From Thalassotalea atypica (GTDB lineage: Bacteria; Pseudomonadota; Gammaproteobacteria; Enterobacterales; Alteromonadaceae), in NCBI RefSeq assembly GCF_030295975.1, contig NZ_AP027364.1:496001-560000 (forward strand): 64,000 nt of DNA. The letters are read 5' to 3'. The position numbers were made by a program, and so were the translations under genes. A model generated the notes under the pieces. The model did not search any database. It worked only from the letters and a program-made list of their open reading frames with translations, and was not told the DNA's origin. Of this stretch, positions 34,266-44,585 are shown piece by piece (position 1 is the first letter of the stretch; each line of letters starts with the position of its first letter).

Positions 34266-35033
34266 CTATTTAGACATTGCGAGTCTAAATCCTATGTCTG
34301 GCATAAGTGCGCTTTGACTTGCAGAATCTCTTCGAAAATTTTCTGATTCATGACCGTCATAAGAAAAGCTACCGCCTCTTACTGATTTATATGCTAACGG
34401 ATGCTTTGACGCAATTGAGTTAACAGGATTGTTTTTGGGTGAATGCTTGTAAAAGTTAACATCAAACGCATCCTCAACAAGTTCTCCGACGTTTCCTGTC
34501 ATATCATAAAGGCCGAGTTCATTTGGTGCTTTTAACCCCACAGCATGTGCTTTGTTATTTGCATTTTGCGCATACCAACCTACGGTTTCAATATCATTAG
34601 AGCCACTAAAGACATAATCTTTGCTTTTTGTACCGCCACGAGCAGCAAATTCCCACTCAGCTTCAGTAGGAAGACGAAAATCTAGTCCAGTTTCTTCATT
34701 AAGTTTACTAAGAAAGTACTTCACCTGTTGCCAACTAACATAATTGACTGGAAATTCGTCGCCAGGAAAATAGGAGCTACTTGAACCTAAAACTGATTCA
34801 AATAACTGCTGTGTGACCTCGAATTTACCAATGTAAAAGGAATCAACAGTTACTTGATGTTGCACATGATCACAGTTTTTCTCTTGTTCACATGAGCTCC
34901 CCATATCAAATGTACCACCATCAACGAGTATCATGTTGTTAAGCACTTGCTCTCTCAATTCATTATTATAAGATTTGGTTAGCGCACATGATTGCAGCAA
35001 CACGATCATCAACGTAGGAATAAGTATTTTCAT
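34266..35033 (-). CDS. FGE/SUMF1-fold lipoprotein without the catalytic cysteines
   Basis: 255 aa. A lipoprotein signal ends in LLQSC (C16). The rest is one formylglycine-generating-enzyme domain: MILVDGGTFDMGSS, then FEVTQ, FRLPTEAEWEFAARGG, LYDMTGNVGELVEDAF and SVRGGSF...DIGFRLAMSK. True aerobic FGEs bind copper through two cysteines just after GGS. Here that stretch reads GGSFSYDGHESENFRRD, with none. The only cysteines of the mature part, besides the lipidated one, are in SSCEQEKNCDH. It is therefore unlikely to make formylglycine despite lying next to a sulfatase, with a terminator between them. Role unknown. Confidence 0.78.
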   Translation of the reverse strand: MKILIPTLMIVLLQSCALTKSYNNELREQVLNNMILVDGGTFDMGSSCEQEKNCDHVQHQVTVDSFYIGKFEVTQQLFESVLGSSSSYFPGDEFPVNYVSWQQVKYFLSKLNEETGLDFRLPTEAEWEFAARGGTKSKDYVFSGSNDIETVGWYAQNANNKAHAVGLKAPNELGLYDMTGNVGELVEDAFDVNFYKHSPKNNPVNSIASKHPLAYKSVRGGSFSYDGHESENFRRDSASQSALMPDIGFRLAMSK

Positions 35034-35080
35034 AACAACCTCTATGTAGTCCTTTTATATTTTACGGATATTTAGCGTAA

Positions 35081-35112
35081 AAAAAACCCAGTATAAAGAT
35101 GCTGGGTTTTTT
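35081..35112 (-). terminator. Terminator between sulfatase and FGE-fold gene
   Basis: AAAAAACCCAG/CTGGGTTTTTT around a 10-base loop. It is symmetrical and so could act on both strands. On the minus strand it follows the sulfatase and precedes the lipoprotein gene, so the two are probably not one simple operon. Confidence 0.85.
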
Positions 35113-35139
35113 ATAACTCTATTGTTTAACTAACGTAGC

Positions 35140-36711
35140 TTACTGCTGTTGTTGTGCTTCCAATTTACCAAGCACTTTCTTCAACTTAAGCGTGTTGTAG
35201 TTAATACCAGCTGCACTGAAACCTGCACCAGCTTGCATTGGATAACCTTCCAAAGAGCCAATGAATTTACCAACTTCTTGTGACATTGGTACGAATAACC
35301 ACATGTTGTCAATCATCCAACGAACATACATAGCTGATTCTTTAGCTGCAATCTCAAATGGGTCCGCTTTAAGGTTAGTAAGTGAAGCCCATGCTGGAAC
35401 GTTACGAACAGCGGATTGCATGTTACCTTCCATCATAGCAAAACTTGCTTTCCAATCAGTCCAACGAATAGCATTTAATTCACCGTTTGCACTGAAATAT
35501 AGCTTGCTCTTACGTGGTGATTCTTTAGTCTCGCCACTGAAGTAAGGTAAGAAATTATAACCGTCTAGGTGTACTCTCCAATCTTTATTATTGAAGTTAG
35601 TTCCTTTTTTAAGGTCTTCTTTGAAGTTGCCTTCACCAGTAGCGGCTAATAACGTAGGCATCCAGTCTTCATGAGACATCATTGCATTGATCTTTGTACC
35701 ACCTTTGATCACACCAGGCCAGCGCACTAACTGAGGTACACGCATTCCGCCTTCAGCAGTTGAACCTTTTTCACCGTGGAATGGAGATGTACCACCGTCA
35801 GGCCAAGTGAATTTTTCTGCGCCGTTATCTGTAGAGTAAATTACGATAGTATTGTCAGCAATTTTCCACTCGTCTAACTTGTCTAAAAGTACGCCAACAT
35901 GGTCATCGTGCTCAGTCATTCCGTCAGGGTATAAGCCAATACCTGTGATGCCTTTGTATTTCTCTTGAAGACGAGTATGAACGTGCATACGTGATGCATT
36001 TACCCATGCAAAGAAAGGCTTGTCTTGCTTAACGGCTTTACCCATAAACGTGATTGCTGCGCTTACGAATTCTTCGTCAGCTGTTTCCATGCGCTTACGC
36101 GTCATAGGTCCAGTATCTTCAATGCGGCCGTCAGCGTACGAGTGAATTACACCACGAGGACCAAATTTTTTGGCAAACTCAGGATCTTTAGGGTAATAGT
36201 ATGTTTCTGGCTCTTCTTCAGCATTTAAGTGGTATAGGTTACCGAAAAATTCATCAAAACCATGGTTTGTTGGTAAATGTTTGTCTTGGTCGCCCAAGTG
36301 GTTCTTACCAAATTGGCCTGTAGTGTAGCCTTTCTCTTTTAATGCATCTGCAATAGTAGGCGCCCAATCAGGGATACCATGTTGAGAGCCAGGCATACCA
36401 ATAGTTAATAAACCAGTTCTGAATGGGTGTTGACCCGTAATGAATGACGCTCGACCCGCTGTACAACTTTGTTGAGCATAGTGGTCAGTGAATAATGCAC
36501 CTTCATTTGCGATACGGTCTAGATTAGGTGTTTCGTAACCCATCATGCCTTGGTTATATGCGCTAATGTTGAAATAACCGATATCATCACCCCATATTGC
36601 GAGAATATTTGGACGAGAGGTATCTTGTGCTGCAAATGCAGAAGTCGTTGTAGCGGCTAAAACTGATAGTAAAGTCAATTTAGCTAAAGACTTAGGTTTG
36701 AAAAGCTTCAT
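35140..36711 (-). CDS. Type I sulfatase (arylsulfatase family), exported
   Basis: 523 aa. A signal peptide (to about residue 28, AFA-AQD) is followed by the alkaline-phosphatase-fold sulfatase domain. The sulfatase core is C83-T-A-G-R87 within QQSCTAGRASFITG; C83 must be converted to formylglycine to be active. D42-D43 (IWGDDIGY) and STDNGAEK are metal-site motifs. It hydrolyses a sulfate ester in the periplasm; the substrate cannot be told from sequence, although marine bacteria use such enzymes on algal sulfated compounds. AGGAG stands 7 bases before the ATG. No anaerobic maturase and no other polysaccharide genes are adjacent. Confidence 0.9.
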   Translation of the reverse strand: MKLFKPKSLAKLTLLSVLAATTTSAFAAQDTSRPNILAIWGDDIGYFNISAYNQGMMGYETPNLDRIANEGALFTDHYAQQSCTAGRASFITGQHPFRTGLLTIGMPGSQHGIPDWAPTIADALKEKGYTTGQFGKNHLGDQDKHLPTNHGFDEFFGNLYHLNAEEEPETYYYPKDPEFAKKFGPRGVIHSYADGRIEDTGPMTRKRMETADEEFVSAAITFMGKAVKQDKPFFAWVNASRMHVHTRLQEKYKGITGIGLYPDGMTEHDDHVGVLLDKLDEWKIADNTIVIYSTDNGAEKFTWPDGGTSPFHGEKGSTAEGGMRVPQLVRWPGVIKGGTKINAMMSHEDWMPTLLAATGEGNFKEDLKKGTNFNNKDWRVHLDGYNFLPYFSGETKESPRKSKLYFSANGELNAIRWTDWKASFAMMEGNMQSAVRNVPAWASLTNLKADPFEIAAKESAMYVRWMIDNMWLFVPMSQEVGKFIGSLEGYPMQAGAGFSAAGINYNTLKLKKVLGKLEAQQQQ

Positions 36712-37235
36712 TTGTTTTCTCCTGTAGCTTTGAGTTTATAAATGGTTAATTAATTATTAATGATCTTTGATGAAAATAAAGCAGTAAAATTACGCTATTT
36801 CCAAGTTAATTATCATTGAACAAAAATGAAGAATTTTTGGTGCTCATTCCTTACATTAAGGTAACTATAGTGTAACAACCGCAGCAGGTCACGCTGAAAT
36901 ACAAACTATTACAATGATTTACGCGGACGTACGTTTGGAAGGGGGGTAGGTGTTGCCCAATATGCGGTACAGGTCGTTTTTGCAATTAAATGGTAAGTAA
37001 ACTGTGCTTTCTTCCTGAAACTTATTGAATTTGAGGTGATAGTGTCAATTTAGCTTTCAAATCAACATCGGACATTGCTTGTTTTCGCAGGAAAATAATA
37101 AGCTGAACCTAAATTTAAACGTCTAAGTTAATGAAATCACCGGTAGTGTCTTAAGGATCTATCAAAGTGCGGTTTATTTTGATAGTGTCAAAGCTAATAA
37201 GTATGAATAGCTGAAGCCTACTTCGCCTCAATAAA
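36712..37235. other. Intergenic region, 524 bp
   Basis: Lies between the divergent sulfatase and cyclic-nucleotide-domain genes and must carry both promoters. It is AT-rich. I see no RNA gene, repeat or convincing operator. The sulfatase leader holds its AGGAG site at 36719-36723. Confidence 0.5.
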
Positions 37236-37697
37236 ATGTTACCTCTTAATAATATATCTAAACTTAAATTACTTGAAATCATTGGACGAATCACTTTTTT
37301 CAAAAGCTTCACTATTGCAGAGCGAGAGCGTTTACTAAGCAGCACAAAAGTATATAAATGTGCAAAAGAGCAGTATGTACAATCTGAACTGGATCATAAC
37401 AGCCATTTTTATATCGTGCTAACAGGCGAGATAGAGATATTGCGTCAAGGAAAAGCACAAGCCTTAGGTAGTATTTCTGCAGGTCAGTTTATTGGTGAAG
37501 GTAGCTTTATTAAAAAGCGACCTAAAAGTGCAAGTGCGAAAGCACTATCGGAATCGATAATTCTATGTATAGACGAGGATACCCTGCATGGCTTACCCTC
37601 GGTTTTAAAAGATAAGTTTAAAGATGCGGTTATTGAGGGAATGGCTCAACGTATCCAATATCTTAGCGATCAAATACAAAGGTTATATGGCGAATAA
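37236..37697 (+). CDS. Small cyclic-nucleotide-binding-domain protein
   Basis: 153 aa, essentially one cNMP-binding (CRP-like) beta-roll: a leading helix (ISKLKLLEIIGRITFFKSF), the strand YIVLTGEIEILRQG, and a phosphate-binding cassette region GQFIGEGSFIKKRPKSASAKA. The cassette arginine that binds the cyclic phosphate in CRP seems to be replaced by the K of PKSASA, so ligand binding is uncertain. There is no DNA-binding or kinase domain after it. Start chosen at the first ATG; no strong ribosome-binding site. It faces the acyl-CoA dehydrogenase gene tail to tail across a shared terminator. Confidence 0.75.
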   Translation: MLPLNNISKLKLLEIIGRITFFKSFTIAERERLLSSTKVYKCAKEQYVQSELDHNSHFYIVLTGEIEILRQGKAQALGSISAGQFIGEGSFIKKRPKSASAKALSESIILCIDEDTLHGLPSVLKDKFKDAVIEGMAQRIQYLSDQIQRLYGE

Positions 37698-37729
37698 TCG
37701 TTAGCGTTGAAGAGGTAATATAGGGTTAT

Positions 37730-37758
37730 AAAAGCCTCACATACTATGTGAGGCTCTT
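37730..37758. terminator. Bidirectional terminator
   Basis: AGCCTCACATA-C-TATGTGAGGCT, a perfect 11-bp inverted repeat, with A runs on the left and short T on the right. Serves the two convergent genes. Confidence 0.8.
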
Positions 37759-37776
37759 GTCAAACGCTCATCTTTG

Positions 37777-39588
37777 CTAAAACTGGTTTACGTCAATTTT
37801 CATCAAAGAGCCAGCATCTTTCATCATCGTTTTCGAAAGTGTTTTTACACGTGGGAATAATCTATCAAAGTAAAACTCTGCTGTGCGTACTTTAGCCTTA
37901 TTGAACTCTTTATCACCTTTACCTTCAGTTAGATTCTCATTAGCAGATTGTGCCATCATCGCCCACATATAGCCCATGAATATATAACCTGAGTACATCA
38001 GGTAGTCTACTGAACATGAACCAACGAAATCTCTGTCCTTACGTGCTTTCAGCATTAGTCTGACCGTATGACGTTGCCAGTTAGCCACTTCTTTGCTCAA
38101 TTGCCAAATGAATTTATGCATGCGTTTCTTTTGTGGATTACCAGAAATCATGCTGTGATCTTTACAGAACGCTAATATCTCGATACTGAATGATTTGAAT
38201 AATTGTGCTCTATCTAGCAGTATCTTACGGCCGACTAAATCCAAAGCTTGAATGCCAGTTGTACCTTCATATAGGCTTGAAATTCTTACGTCACGTAAGT
38301 TTTGCTCCAATCCCCATTCCTTGATGTAGCCATGACCACCAAAGATTTGAATTGCATTATTGGCCGATTCAAAGCCTACTTCTGTAAGAAAAGCTTTGAG
38401 AATAGGCGTGATGAAGCCTAATTTCCTATCAGCGGCATCTCGCTCTTCTTGAGTAGCGCCTTTATCAGTCTGATCAGCTATCAAAGCAGCGTAATAGGTC
38501 ATTGCACGACCGCCTTCCGAGATGGCCTTTTGCGTCAGAAGCATACGCCTCACATCAGGGTGATGAATGATAGGATCTGCTATTTGTTCAGGTGATTTGG
38601 TGCCGCTTAATGAACGCATAGACATTCTATCTTTTGCGTAGGCCAAACTGATTTGGTATCCGAGTTCAGATGCAGCGACGCCTTGAATTGCAGTGCCTAT
38701 ACGTGCAGTGTTCATAAAGGTAAACATGCACTCTAATCCTTTATTCTCCGGGCCAATCAAATAGCCTTTTGCGCCATCGAAATTTAATACAGCAGTAGCA
38801 GACGCTTTAATCCCCATTTTGTCTTCGATAGAACCACAAAATACTGGATTGCGCTCCCCAAGAGAATTATCTTCATTAATATTAAACTTAGGCACAATGA
38901 AAAGTGATATGCCGCGGGTACCTTTAGGTGCATTAGGTAGACGTGCTAACACAATATGGATGATGTTTTCAGTCAGATCATGTTCACCAGCAGAAATAAA
39001 AATTTTGCTACCAGTAACTGAGAAACTACCGTCTTCATTTGGCTCTGCTTTTGTTCTAATCTGTCCTAAGTCGGTACCACATTGCGCTTCAGTAAGACAC
39101 ATGGTGCCACTCCATGTACCTTCTGTAAGTTTAGGCATGTAGCTATTTTTTTGTTCTTCGCTACCATGCGCCAAAATGGTATTCATAGCACCAATACTAA
39201 GACCAGGGTACATGCCAAAAGACCAGTTAGAAGTGCCTACTATTTCGCTTTTGATTAAGCCGAGTGATGTTGGTAGTCCTTGACCGCCATATTCAACAGG
39301 GTGAGAAAGCCCTTGCCACCCTGCTTCTATAAATTGCTGGTATGCCTCTTTAAACCCTGATGGTGTGGTTACAACGCCGTCATTGAATGTACACCCTTCT
39401 TTATCTCCACTGTGATTTAGTGGGGCGAGTTCATTTTCACAAAATTTAGCACACTCACTGATAATGACTTCTACAAGGTCTGGCGTTGCTTCTTCAAACT
39501 CTGGAAATTTTTTATAGTGCTGTTCAAATTTAAAAACATCATTAACGAGAAAATTGATGTCTTCAACGGGGGCTTTAAAATCGGTCAT
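37777..39588 (-). CDS. Acyl-CoA dehydrogenase, DmdC-like
   Basis: 603 aa, longer than the usual 380-aa dehydrogenases. Order: N-terminal extension and helical domain, FAD-binding core (GTMCLTEAQCGTDLG, TGSKIFISAGEHD), C-terminal helical domain with the catalytic-base segment SSLYEGTTGIQALDL, and an extra C-terminal domain of about 120 residues. This arrangement is that of the family including 3-methylmercaptopropionyl-CoA dehydrogenase DmdC of DMSP breakdown, but the family also holds enzymes for fatty acyl-CoAs. No other dmd gene is here, so the substrate is open. It oxidises an acyl-CoA to the 2-enoyl-CoA, passing electrons to ETF. Confidence 0.85.
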   Translation of the reverse strand: MTDFKAPVEDINFLVNDVFKFEQHYKKFPEFEEATPDLVEVIISECAKFCENELAPLNHSGDKEGCTFNDGVVTTPSGFKEAYQQFIEAGWQGLSHPVEYGGQGLPTSLGLIKSEIVGTSNWSFGMYPGLSIGAMNTILAHGSEEQKNSYMPKLTEGTWSGTMCLTEAQCGTDLGQIRTKAEPNEDGSFSVTGSKIFISAGEHDLTENIIHIVLARLPNAPKGTRGISLFIVPKFNINEDNSLGERNPVFCGSIEDKMGIKASATAVLNFDGAKGYLIGPENKGLECMFTFMNTARIGTAIQGVAASELGYQISLAYAKDRMSMRSLSGTKSPEQIADPIIHHPDVRRMLLTQKAISEGGRAMTYYAALIADQTDKGATQEERDAADRKLGFITPILKAFLTEVGFESANNAIQIFGGHGYIKEWGLEQNLRDVRISSLYEGTTGIQALDLVGRKILLDRAQLFKSFSIEILAFCKDHSMISGNPQKKRMHKFIWQLSKEVANWQRHTVRLMLKARKDRDFVGSCSVDYLMYSGYIFMGYMWAMMAQSANENLTEGKGDKEFNKAKVRTAEFYFDRLFPRVKTLSKTMMKDAGSLMKIDVNQF

Positions 39589-39733
39589 ATAAAACTCTTG
39601 TTATGCAAAAATGGAAAAATCCAACATACTGGTCAGATGAGTTTAGTCTGAATGGGAGTTCGGATCAATAGTTGATAAAGGGAAGTTATCTTTTCATAAA
39701 ATAGAAGCAGGGGTTTTTTGTTTGAATAAGTAT

Positions 39734-39762
39734 AAAAAAGCCCCGCTGTTGCGAGGCTCTTT
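39734..39762 (-). terminator. Terminator of the second EF-G gene
   Basis: AGCCCCGC-TGTT-GCGAGGCT, an 8-bp stem with one mismatch, preceded on the plus strand by AAAAAA, which is a T run in the minus-strand transcript. Confidence 0.8.
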
Positions 39763-39784
39763 AATTAAATAATTAACTTAATAA

Positions 39785-41872
39785 TTATTTTTTAGCATTA
39801 CGCTCTTTAACTTCAGCAATTACTGCTTCAGCAACGTTATTTGGACATGGGTTGTAGTGAGAGAATTCCATAGAGAATTGACCACGACCTGATGTCATTG
39901 TACGTAATGTTCCGATGTAACCGAACATTTCTGAAAGAGGAACGTCTGCTTTAATACGAACACCAGTTGTACCAGCTTCTTGGTCTTTGATCATACCACG
40001 ACGACGGTTAAGGTCACCGATAACATCACCAACGTGATCTTCTGGAGTAAACACATCAACTTTCATGATTGGTTCAATTAACTGAGCACCGGCTTTTGGA
40101 ATCGACTGACGGAATGCGCCTTTTGCAGCGATTTCGAAGGCAACAGCAGATGAATCAACCGCGTGGAAGCCACCGTCGAATAATTCAACTTCAACATCCA
40201 ATACAGGGAAACCAGCAAGAACACCAGTATCCATCATTGATTTGAAACCTTTCTCAACAGCCGGGAAGAATTCCTTAGGAACGTTACCACCAACAACCGT
40301 TGAAGTGAACGTGAAACCAGAGTTTGGCTCGCCTGGACGGATTTTGTAATCGATCTTACCAAACTGACCAGAACCACCTGATTGTTTCTTATGCGTGTAA
40401 GAATCTTCAATTTCTTGAGTGATTGTTTCACGGTAAGCAACTTGTGGTTTACCAACCTCTAATTCAACGCCGTAAGTACGCTTTAAGATATCTACTTTAA
40501 TATCTAAGTGTAATTCACCCATACCTTTAAGGATGGTTTCACCAGAATCTTCGTCAGTTTCAACTTTGAACGTAGGATCTTCTGCAACCATCTTACCGAT
40601 AGCGATACCCATTTTCTCTGTAGAACCTTTATCTTTAGGCGATACAGCGATTGAGATTACTGGCTCAGGGAATACCATAGCCTCAAGTGTACATGGCTCT
40701 TTAACAGAACATAAAGTATGACCTGTTTGAACGTTTTTCATACCTACGATAGCAAGGATATCACCCGCTTGTGCTGATGTAAGTTCTGTACGGTCTTCAG
40801 CTTGCATTTCAACCATGCGGCCGATACGTTCAGTCTTGCCAGTGAATGAGTTAAGTACAGTATCGCCTTTGTTTAATGTACCTGAGTATACACGTACGAA
40901 AGTAAGGGCACCGAATCGGTCATCCATAATTTTGAATGCTAATGCACGGAACGGCTCTTCAGCATCAACGATCGCGAATTCACCTGTAGGTTCACCTTCT
41001 TCGTCAGTTAACGGTTGAGGCGGAACTTCAGTTGGCGAAGGTAAGTAATCAACAACAGCGTCTAATAATAACTGCATACCTTTGTTTTTGAATGCTGAAC
41101 CACAGTATGTAGGGAAGAACATTAATTCGTTTGTACCTTTACGGATACATGCTTTAATTTGTTCTTCAGTCGGTGTCATTTCACCTTCCAAATATTCCAT
41201 CAACATGTCTTCGTCAGCTTCTAAAGCTGTTTCGATCATTTCTTCACGGTAAGCAGCAGCGTCGTCAACCATATCCGCAGGGATATCTTTAACTTCGTAG
41301 TTTTCTGGCTGACCTGAATCATCCCAGTAGTATGCTTTTTGAGTTAGTACATCAACAACACCTACAAAATCATCTTCTTCACCAATTGGTAAAGTCATTG
41401 CAAGTGGGCGGGCACCAAGTACATTTTCTACTTGATCTTTAACGCGGTAAAAGTTCGCACCTAAACGGTCTAACTTGTTAACGAAAATTAAACGAGCAAC
41501 TTTAGACTCGTTAGCGTAACGCCAGTTAGTTTCCGATTGTGGCTCAACACCACCAGAACCACAAAATACACCGATACCACCATCAAGTACTTTAAGTGAA
41601 CGGTATACTTCTACTGTAAAGTCAACGTGACCAGGAGTGTCAATTACGTTGAAACGGTGTTTTTTCCACTCACAAGTTACAGCAGCAGACTGGATAGTAA
41701 TACCGCGCTCAGCTTCCTGTTCCATGAAGTCAGTAGTTGACTCACCATCATGTACTTCACCAATCTTATGGATCATACCTGTAAGTTTCAAAATTCGTTC
41801 TGTTGTGGTGGTTTTACCAGCATCAACGTGAGCGAAAATACCAATATTTCTGTATTTACTTAAATCTGCCAT
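39785..41872 (-). CDS. fusA2: Second elongation factor G (EF-G2 type)
   Basis: 695 aa with all five EF-G domains. G1 [18 protein letters not shown] and NKLD are intact, so it should bind and hydrolyse GTP. It is clearly diverged from the str-operon EF-G (for example [20 protein letters not shown] against [19 protein letters not shown], and [18 protein letters not shown] against the [16 protein letters not shown] region). Several gammaproteobacteria, including Pseudomonas and Vibrio, carry two EF-Gs; in some species one favours translocation and the other recycling. It stands alone next to the S10 operon. Codon use is as biased as in ribosomal protein genes, suggesting high expression. Confidence 0.93.
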   Translation of the reverse strand: MADLSKYRNIGIFAHVDAGKTTTTERILKLTGMIHKIGEVHDGESTTDFMEQEAERGITIQSAAVTCEWKKHRFNVIDTPGHVDFTVEVYRSLKVLDGGIGVFCGSGGVEPQSETNWRYANESKVARLIFVNKLDRLGANFYRVKDQVENVLGARPLAMTLPIGEEDDFVGVVDVLTQKAYYWDDSGQPENYEVKDIPADMVDDAAAYREEMIETALEADEDMLMEYLEGEMTPTEEQIKACIRKGTNELMFFPTYCGSAFKNKGMQLLLDAVVDYLPSPTEVPPQPLTDEEGEPTGEFAIVDAEEPFRALAFKIMDDRFGALTFVRVYSGTLNKGDTVLNSFTGKTERIGRMVEMQAEDRTELTSAQAGDILAIVGMKNVQTGHTLCSVKEPCTLEAMVFPEPVISIAVSPKDKGSTEKMGIAIGKMVAEDPTFKVETDEDSGETILKGMGELHLDIKVDILKRTYGVELEVGKPQVAYRETITQEIEDSYTHKKQSGGSGQFGKIDYKIRPGEPNSGFTFTSTVVGGNVPKEFFPAVEKGFKSMMDTGVLAGFPVLDVEVELFDGGFHAVDSSAVAFEIAAKGAFRQSIPKAGAQLIEPIMKVDVFTPEDHVGDVIGDLNRRRGMIKDQEAGTTGVRIKADVPLSEMFGYIGTLRTMTSGRGQFSMEFSHYNPCPNNVAEAVIAEVKERNAKK

Positions 41873-42482
41873 TGTTTTGCTCTAAATAAGGTTAGTGAAT
41901 AAAAACCGCGCGAGTATACCAGAACTTCAAGCAAACAAACATAGTTGAATAAGAAAATATCGCTATTTACCAGCGCAGAAATTAGCCAAAGCTAGTGATT
42001 GTGGGGAGTTTCAGCGTTTATTCAATATTGAACAAAAATACTAATTATTTTGGTATTTACAACCGTTTCGCTTGCAAATCTGTGCAATTCTAAAAGAATA
42101 GCTCAGTGCTTTATGGCTAAAAAACAAAGTGCACAATGTTACTGTGACCCAAATAGTCAACGGTTTGTTTAAAGCTTTCTATATATAAGCAGAGTTAAAT
42201 AGATTTTGCGGTGCTTTCGCCAAGATATACAAGATATATAAGTACTAGCATACCTAGTACCTAATTTTATTCATGTGTGATTAAAGCATAGCAACAACCT
42301 ATGGAACCGTATTAGTTTTTCCGGCTTGTTATTAAAACTATCTAATAGCAGAGCAAATTTGTGCTAGCTATATGGTAGTAATGTTTATTGCCTAATAAGC
42401 CATGCTGAACAATTGTTAAGTATATCAATTCCAGTGTGACAACCACCATGTTAGTGCATTTCTAGCAAGTTAAAAGTTATGG
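41873..42482. other. Long intergenic region before the S10 operon
   Basis: About 610 bp with no supported gene, upstream of both the minus-strand EF-G2 gene and the plus-strand S10 promoter. It is AT-rich, with no recognisable tRNA, transposase remnant or clear inverted repeat. It may hold regulatory sites for both units. Confidence 0.5.
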
Positions 42483-42510
42483 TTGTATTTCTAATCGAAT
42501 TAAGTATAAT
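42483..42510 (+). promoter_or_regulatory. Promoter of the S10 operon
   Basis: TTGTAT, 16 bp, TATAAT, then ACGCCTCC. It lies about 170 bp before rpsJ. Confidence 0.75.
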
Positions 42511-42516
42511 ACGCCT

Positions 42517-42997
<481 letters not shown>

Positions 42998-43011
42998 TAG
43001 GGGGTTTTAAC

Positions 43012-43650
43012 ATGACTATAGGTCTAGTTGGACGTAAAGTAGGCATGACTCGTATCTTCTCTGAAGATGGCGTTTCTACACCTGTTACAGTCCTAGAAGT
43101 TGAAGCGAACCGTGTTGCTCAGGTTAAAACTGTAGACAACGATGGTTATTCAGCACTACAAGTTACTACGGGTGCTAAAAAAGCAAACCGTGTTAACAAA
43201 CCAGCAGCTGGACATTTCGCTAAAGCAGGAATCGAAGCAGGCCGCGGCTTGTGGGAATTCCGTTTAAACGAAAATGAAGGTGAAGGTCTTGAAGCTGGCA
43301 GTGCGATCACTGTTGAGCTTTTCAACGACACTAAATTAGTAGACGTAACCGGTACATCGAAAGGTAAAGGTTTCCAAGGTGGTATTAAGCGTTGGAATTT
43401 TACAATGCAAGATGCTACTCACGGTAACTCTATCTCTCACCGTTCAAACGGTTCAATCGGCCAGTGTCAAACACCAGGTCGTGTATTTAAAGGCAAAAAA
43501 ATGTCTGGTCACATGGGTGCTGTGAAGGTAACTACACAAAACCTTGAATTGGTTCGCGTTGATGCTGAACGTAACTTGCTTCTTATTAAAGGTGCAGTTC
43601 CGGGCGCAATTAACGGTAACGTAATCATCAAACCAGCTGTTAAAGCCTAA
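43012..43650 (+). CDS. rplC: 50S ribosomal protein L3
   Basis: 212 aa. An early 50S assembly protein reaching the peptidyl-transferase centre. [13 protein letters not shown] at the start and the loop [20 protein letters not shown] are present; the Q of IGQCQTP is the residue methylated by PrmB in E. coli. Confidence 0.98.
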   Translation: MTIGLVGRKVGMTRIFSEDGVSTPVTVLEVEANRVAQVKTVDNDGYSALQVTTGAKKANRVNKPAAGHFAKAGIEAGRGLWEFRLNENEGEGLEAGSAITVELFNDTKLVDVTGTSKGKGFQGGIKRWNFTMQDATHGNSISHRSNGSIGQCQTPGRVFKGKKMSGHMGAVKVTTQNLELVRVDAERNLLLIKGAVPGAINGNVIIKPAVKA

Positions 43651-43668
43651 CGTCTGAGGAGAATTTTG

Positions 43669-44274
43669 ATGGAATTAGCATTAAAAGACGCGTCAGGCGC
43701 TCTTGAAGTTTCTGAAGCAACTTTCGGACGTGAGTTCAATGAAGCATTAGTACACCAAGTAGTAGTTGCATATGCAGCTGGTGCTCGTCAAGGTACACGT
43801 GCTCAGAAAACTCGTTCTGAAGTAAGCGGCGGTGGCAAGAAGCCATGGCGTCAAAAAGGTACTGGCCGTGCACGTGCTGGTACAACTCGTGGTCCAATCT
43901 GGCGTACAGGTGGCGTAACATTCGCTGCTAAGCCACAAGATCACAGCCAAAAAGTTAACCGTAAAATGTATCGTGGTGCTATTGCTAGCATCCTTTCTGA
44001 ATTAGTTCGTCAAGAACGTTTAGTTATAGTTAATGATTTCGCAGTTGAAACACCGAAAACTAAAGAATTAGTTGCTAAGCTTAAAGGTTTAGAACTTAAA
44101 GATGTATTGATTGTAACGCCAGAAGTTGATGAGAACTTATTCTTGTCTGCTCGCAACTTATACAAAGTTGACGTTCGTGACGTTCAAGCAATCGACCCAG
44201 TTTCTTTAGTTGGTTTTGAAAAAGTATTGATGACTGCTTCTGCAGTTAAGCAAATCGAGGAGATGTTAGCATGA
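43669..44274 (+). CDS. rplD: 50S ribosomal protein L4
   Basis: 201 aa from the ATG at 43669, with GAGGAG ahead. L4 lines the exit tunnel with its loop ([19 protein letters not shown]) and in gammaproteobacteria represses the S10 operon at transcription and translation. Its TGA overlaps the rplW start (ATGA). Confidence 0.98.
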   Translation: MELALKDASGALEVSEATFGREFNEALVHQVVVAYAAGARQGTRAQKTRSEVSGGGKKPWRQKGTGRARAGTTRGPIWRTGGVTFAAKPQDHSQKVNRKMYRGAIASILSELVRQERLVIVNDFAVETPKTKELVAKLKGLELKDVLIVTPEVDENLFLSARNLYKVDVRDVQAIDPVSLVGFEKVLMTASAVKQIEEMLA

Positions 44275-44570
44275 TAAGCGAAGAACGTTTGTTGAAAGTG
44301 CTTTTAGCACCGAACATTTCTGAGAAAGCAACAATGGCCGCTGAAGCAAACAACACAGTTGTTTTCAAAGTTGCTACTACTGCTACTAAAGCTGAAATCA
44401 AAGCCGCTGTTGAAAAGTTATTCGAAGTTTCTGTTGAAGGTGTTCGCACTTTGAATGTTAAGGGTAAAACAAAACGTACAGGTGCTCGTTTTGGTCGTCG
44501 TAGCGACTGGAAAAAAGCGTACGTTACTCTTGCAGAAGGCAGTGATATCGACTTCGTTGGCGCTGAGTAA
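44271..44570 (+). CDS. rplW: 50S ribosomal protein L23
   Basis: 99 aa. Located at the tunnel exit, where it docks SRP and trigger factor. Overlaps rplD by 4 bp and is 15 bp from rplB. Confidence 0.97.
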   Translation: MISEERLLKVLLAPNISEKATMAAEANNTVVFKVATTATKAEIKAAVEKLFEVSVEGVRTLNVKGKTKRTGARFGRRSDWKKAYVTLAEGSDIDFVGAE

Positions 44571-44585
44571 TAGGAGAGTTATAAA

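Noticed and set aside
34155..34346. 63-codon frame on the plus strand after the S9 peptidase
   Set aside because: It runs into the antisense of the FGE-fold gene, has no ribosome-binding site and no recognisable protein.
34266..35033. Calling the lipoprotein a functional formylglycine-generating enzyme
   Set aside because: The copper-binding cysteine pair is absent and the protein carries a lipoprotein signal.
37777..39588. Naming the dehydrogenase dmdC outright
   Set aside because: The domain layout fits, but the family includes other substrates and no other DMSP gene is present.
39785..41872. Second EF-G read as a tetracycline-resistance protection protein (TetM type)
   Set aside because: Length, G-motifs and domain V follow EF-G; the TetM-specific loops are not seen.
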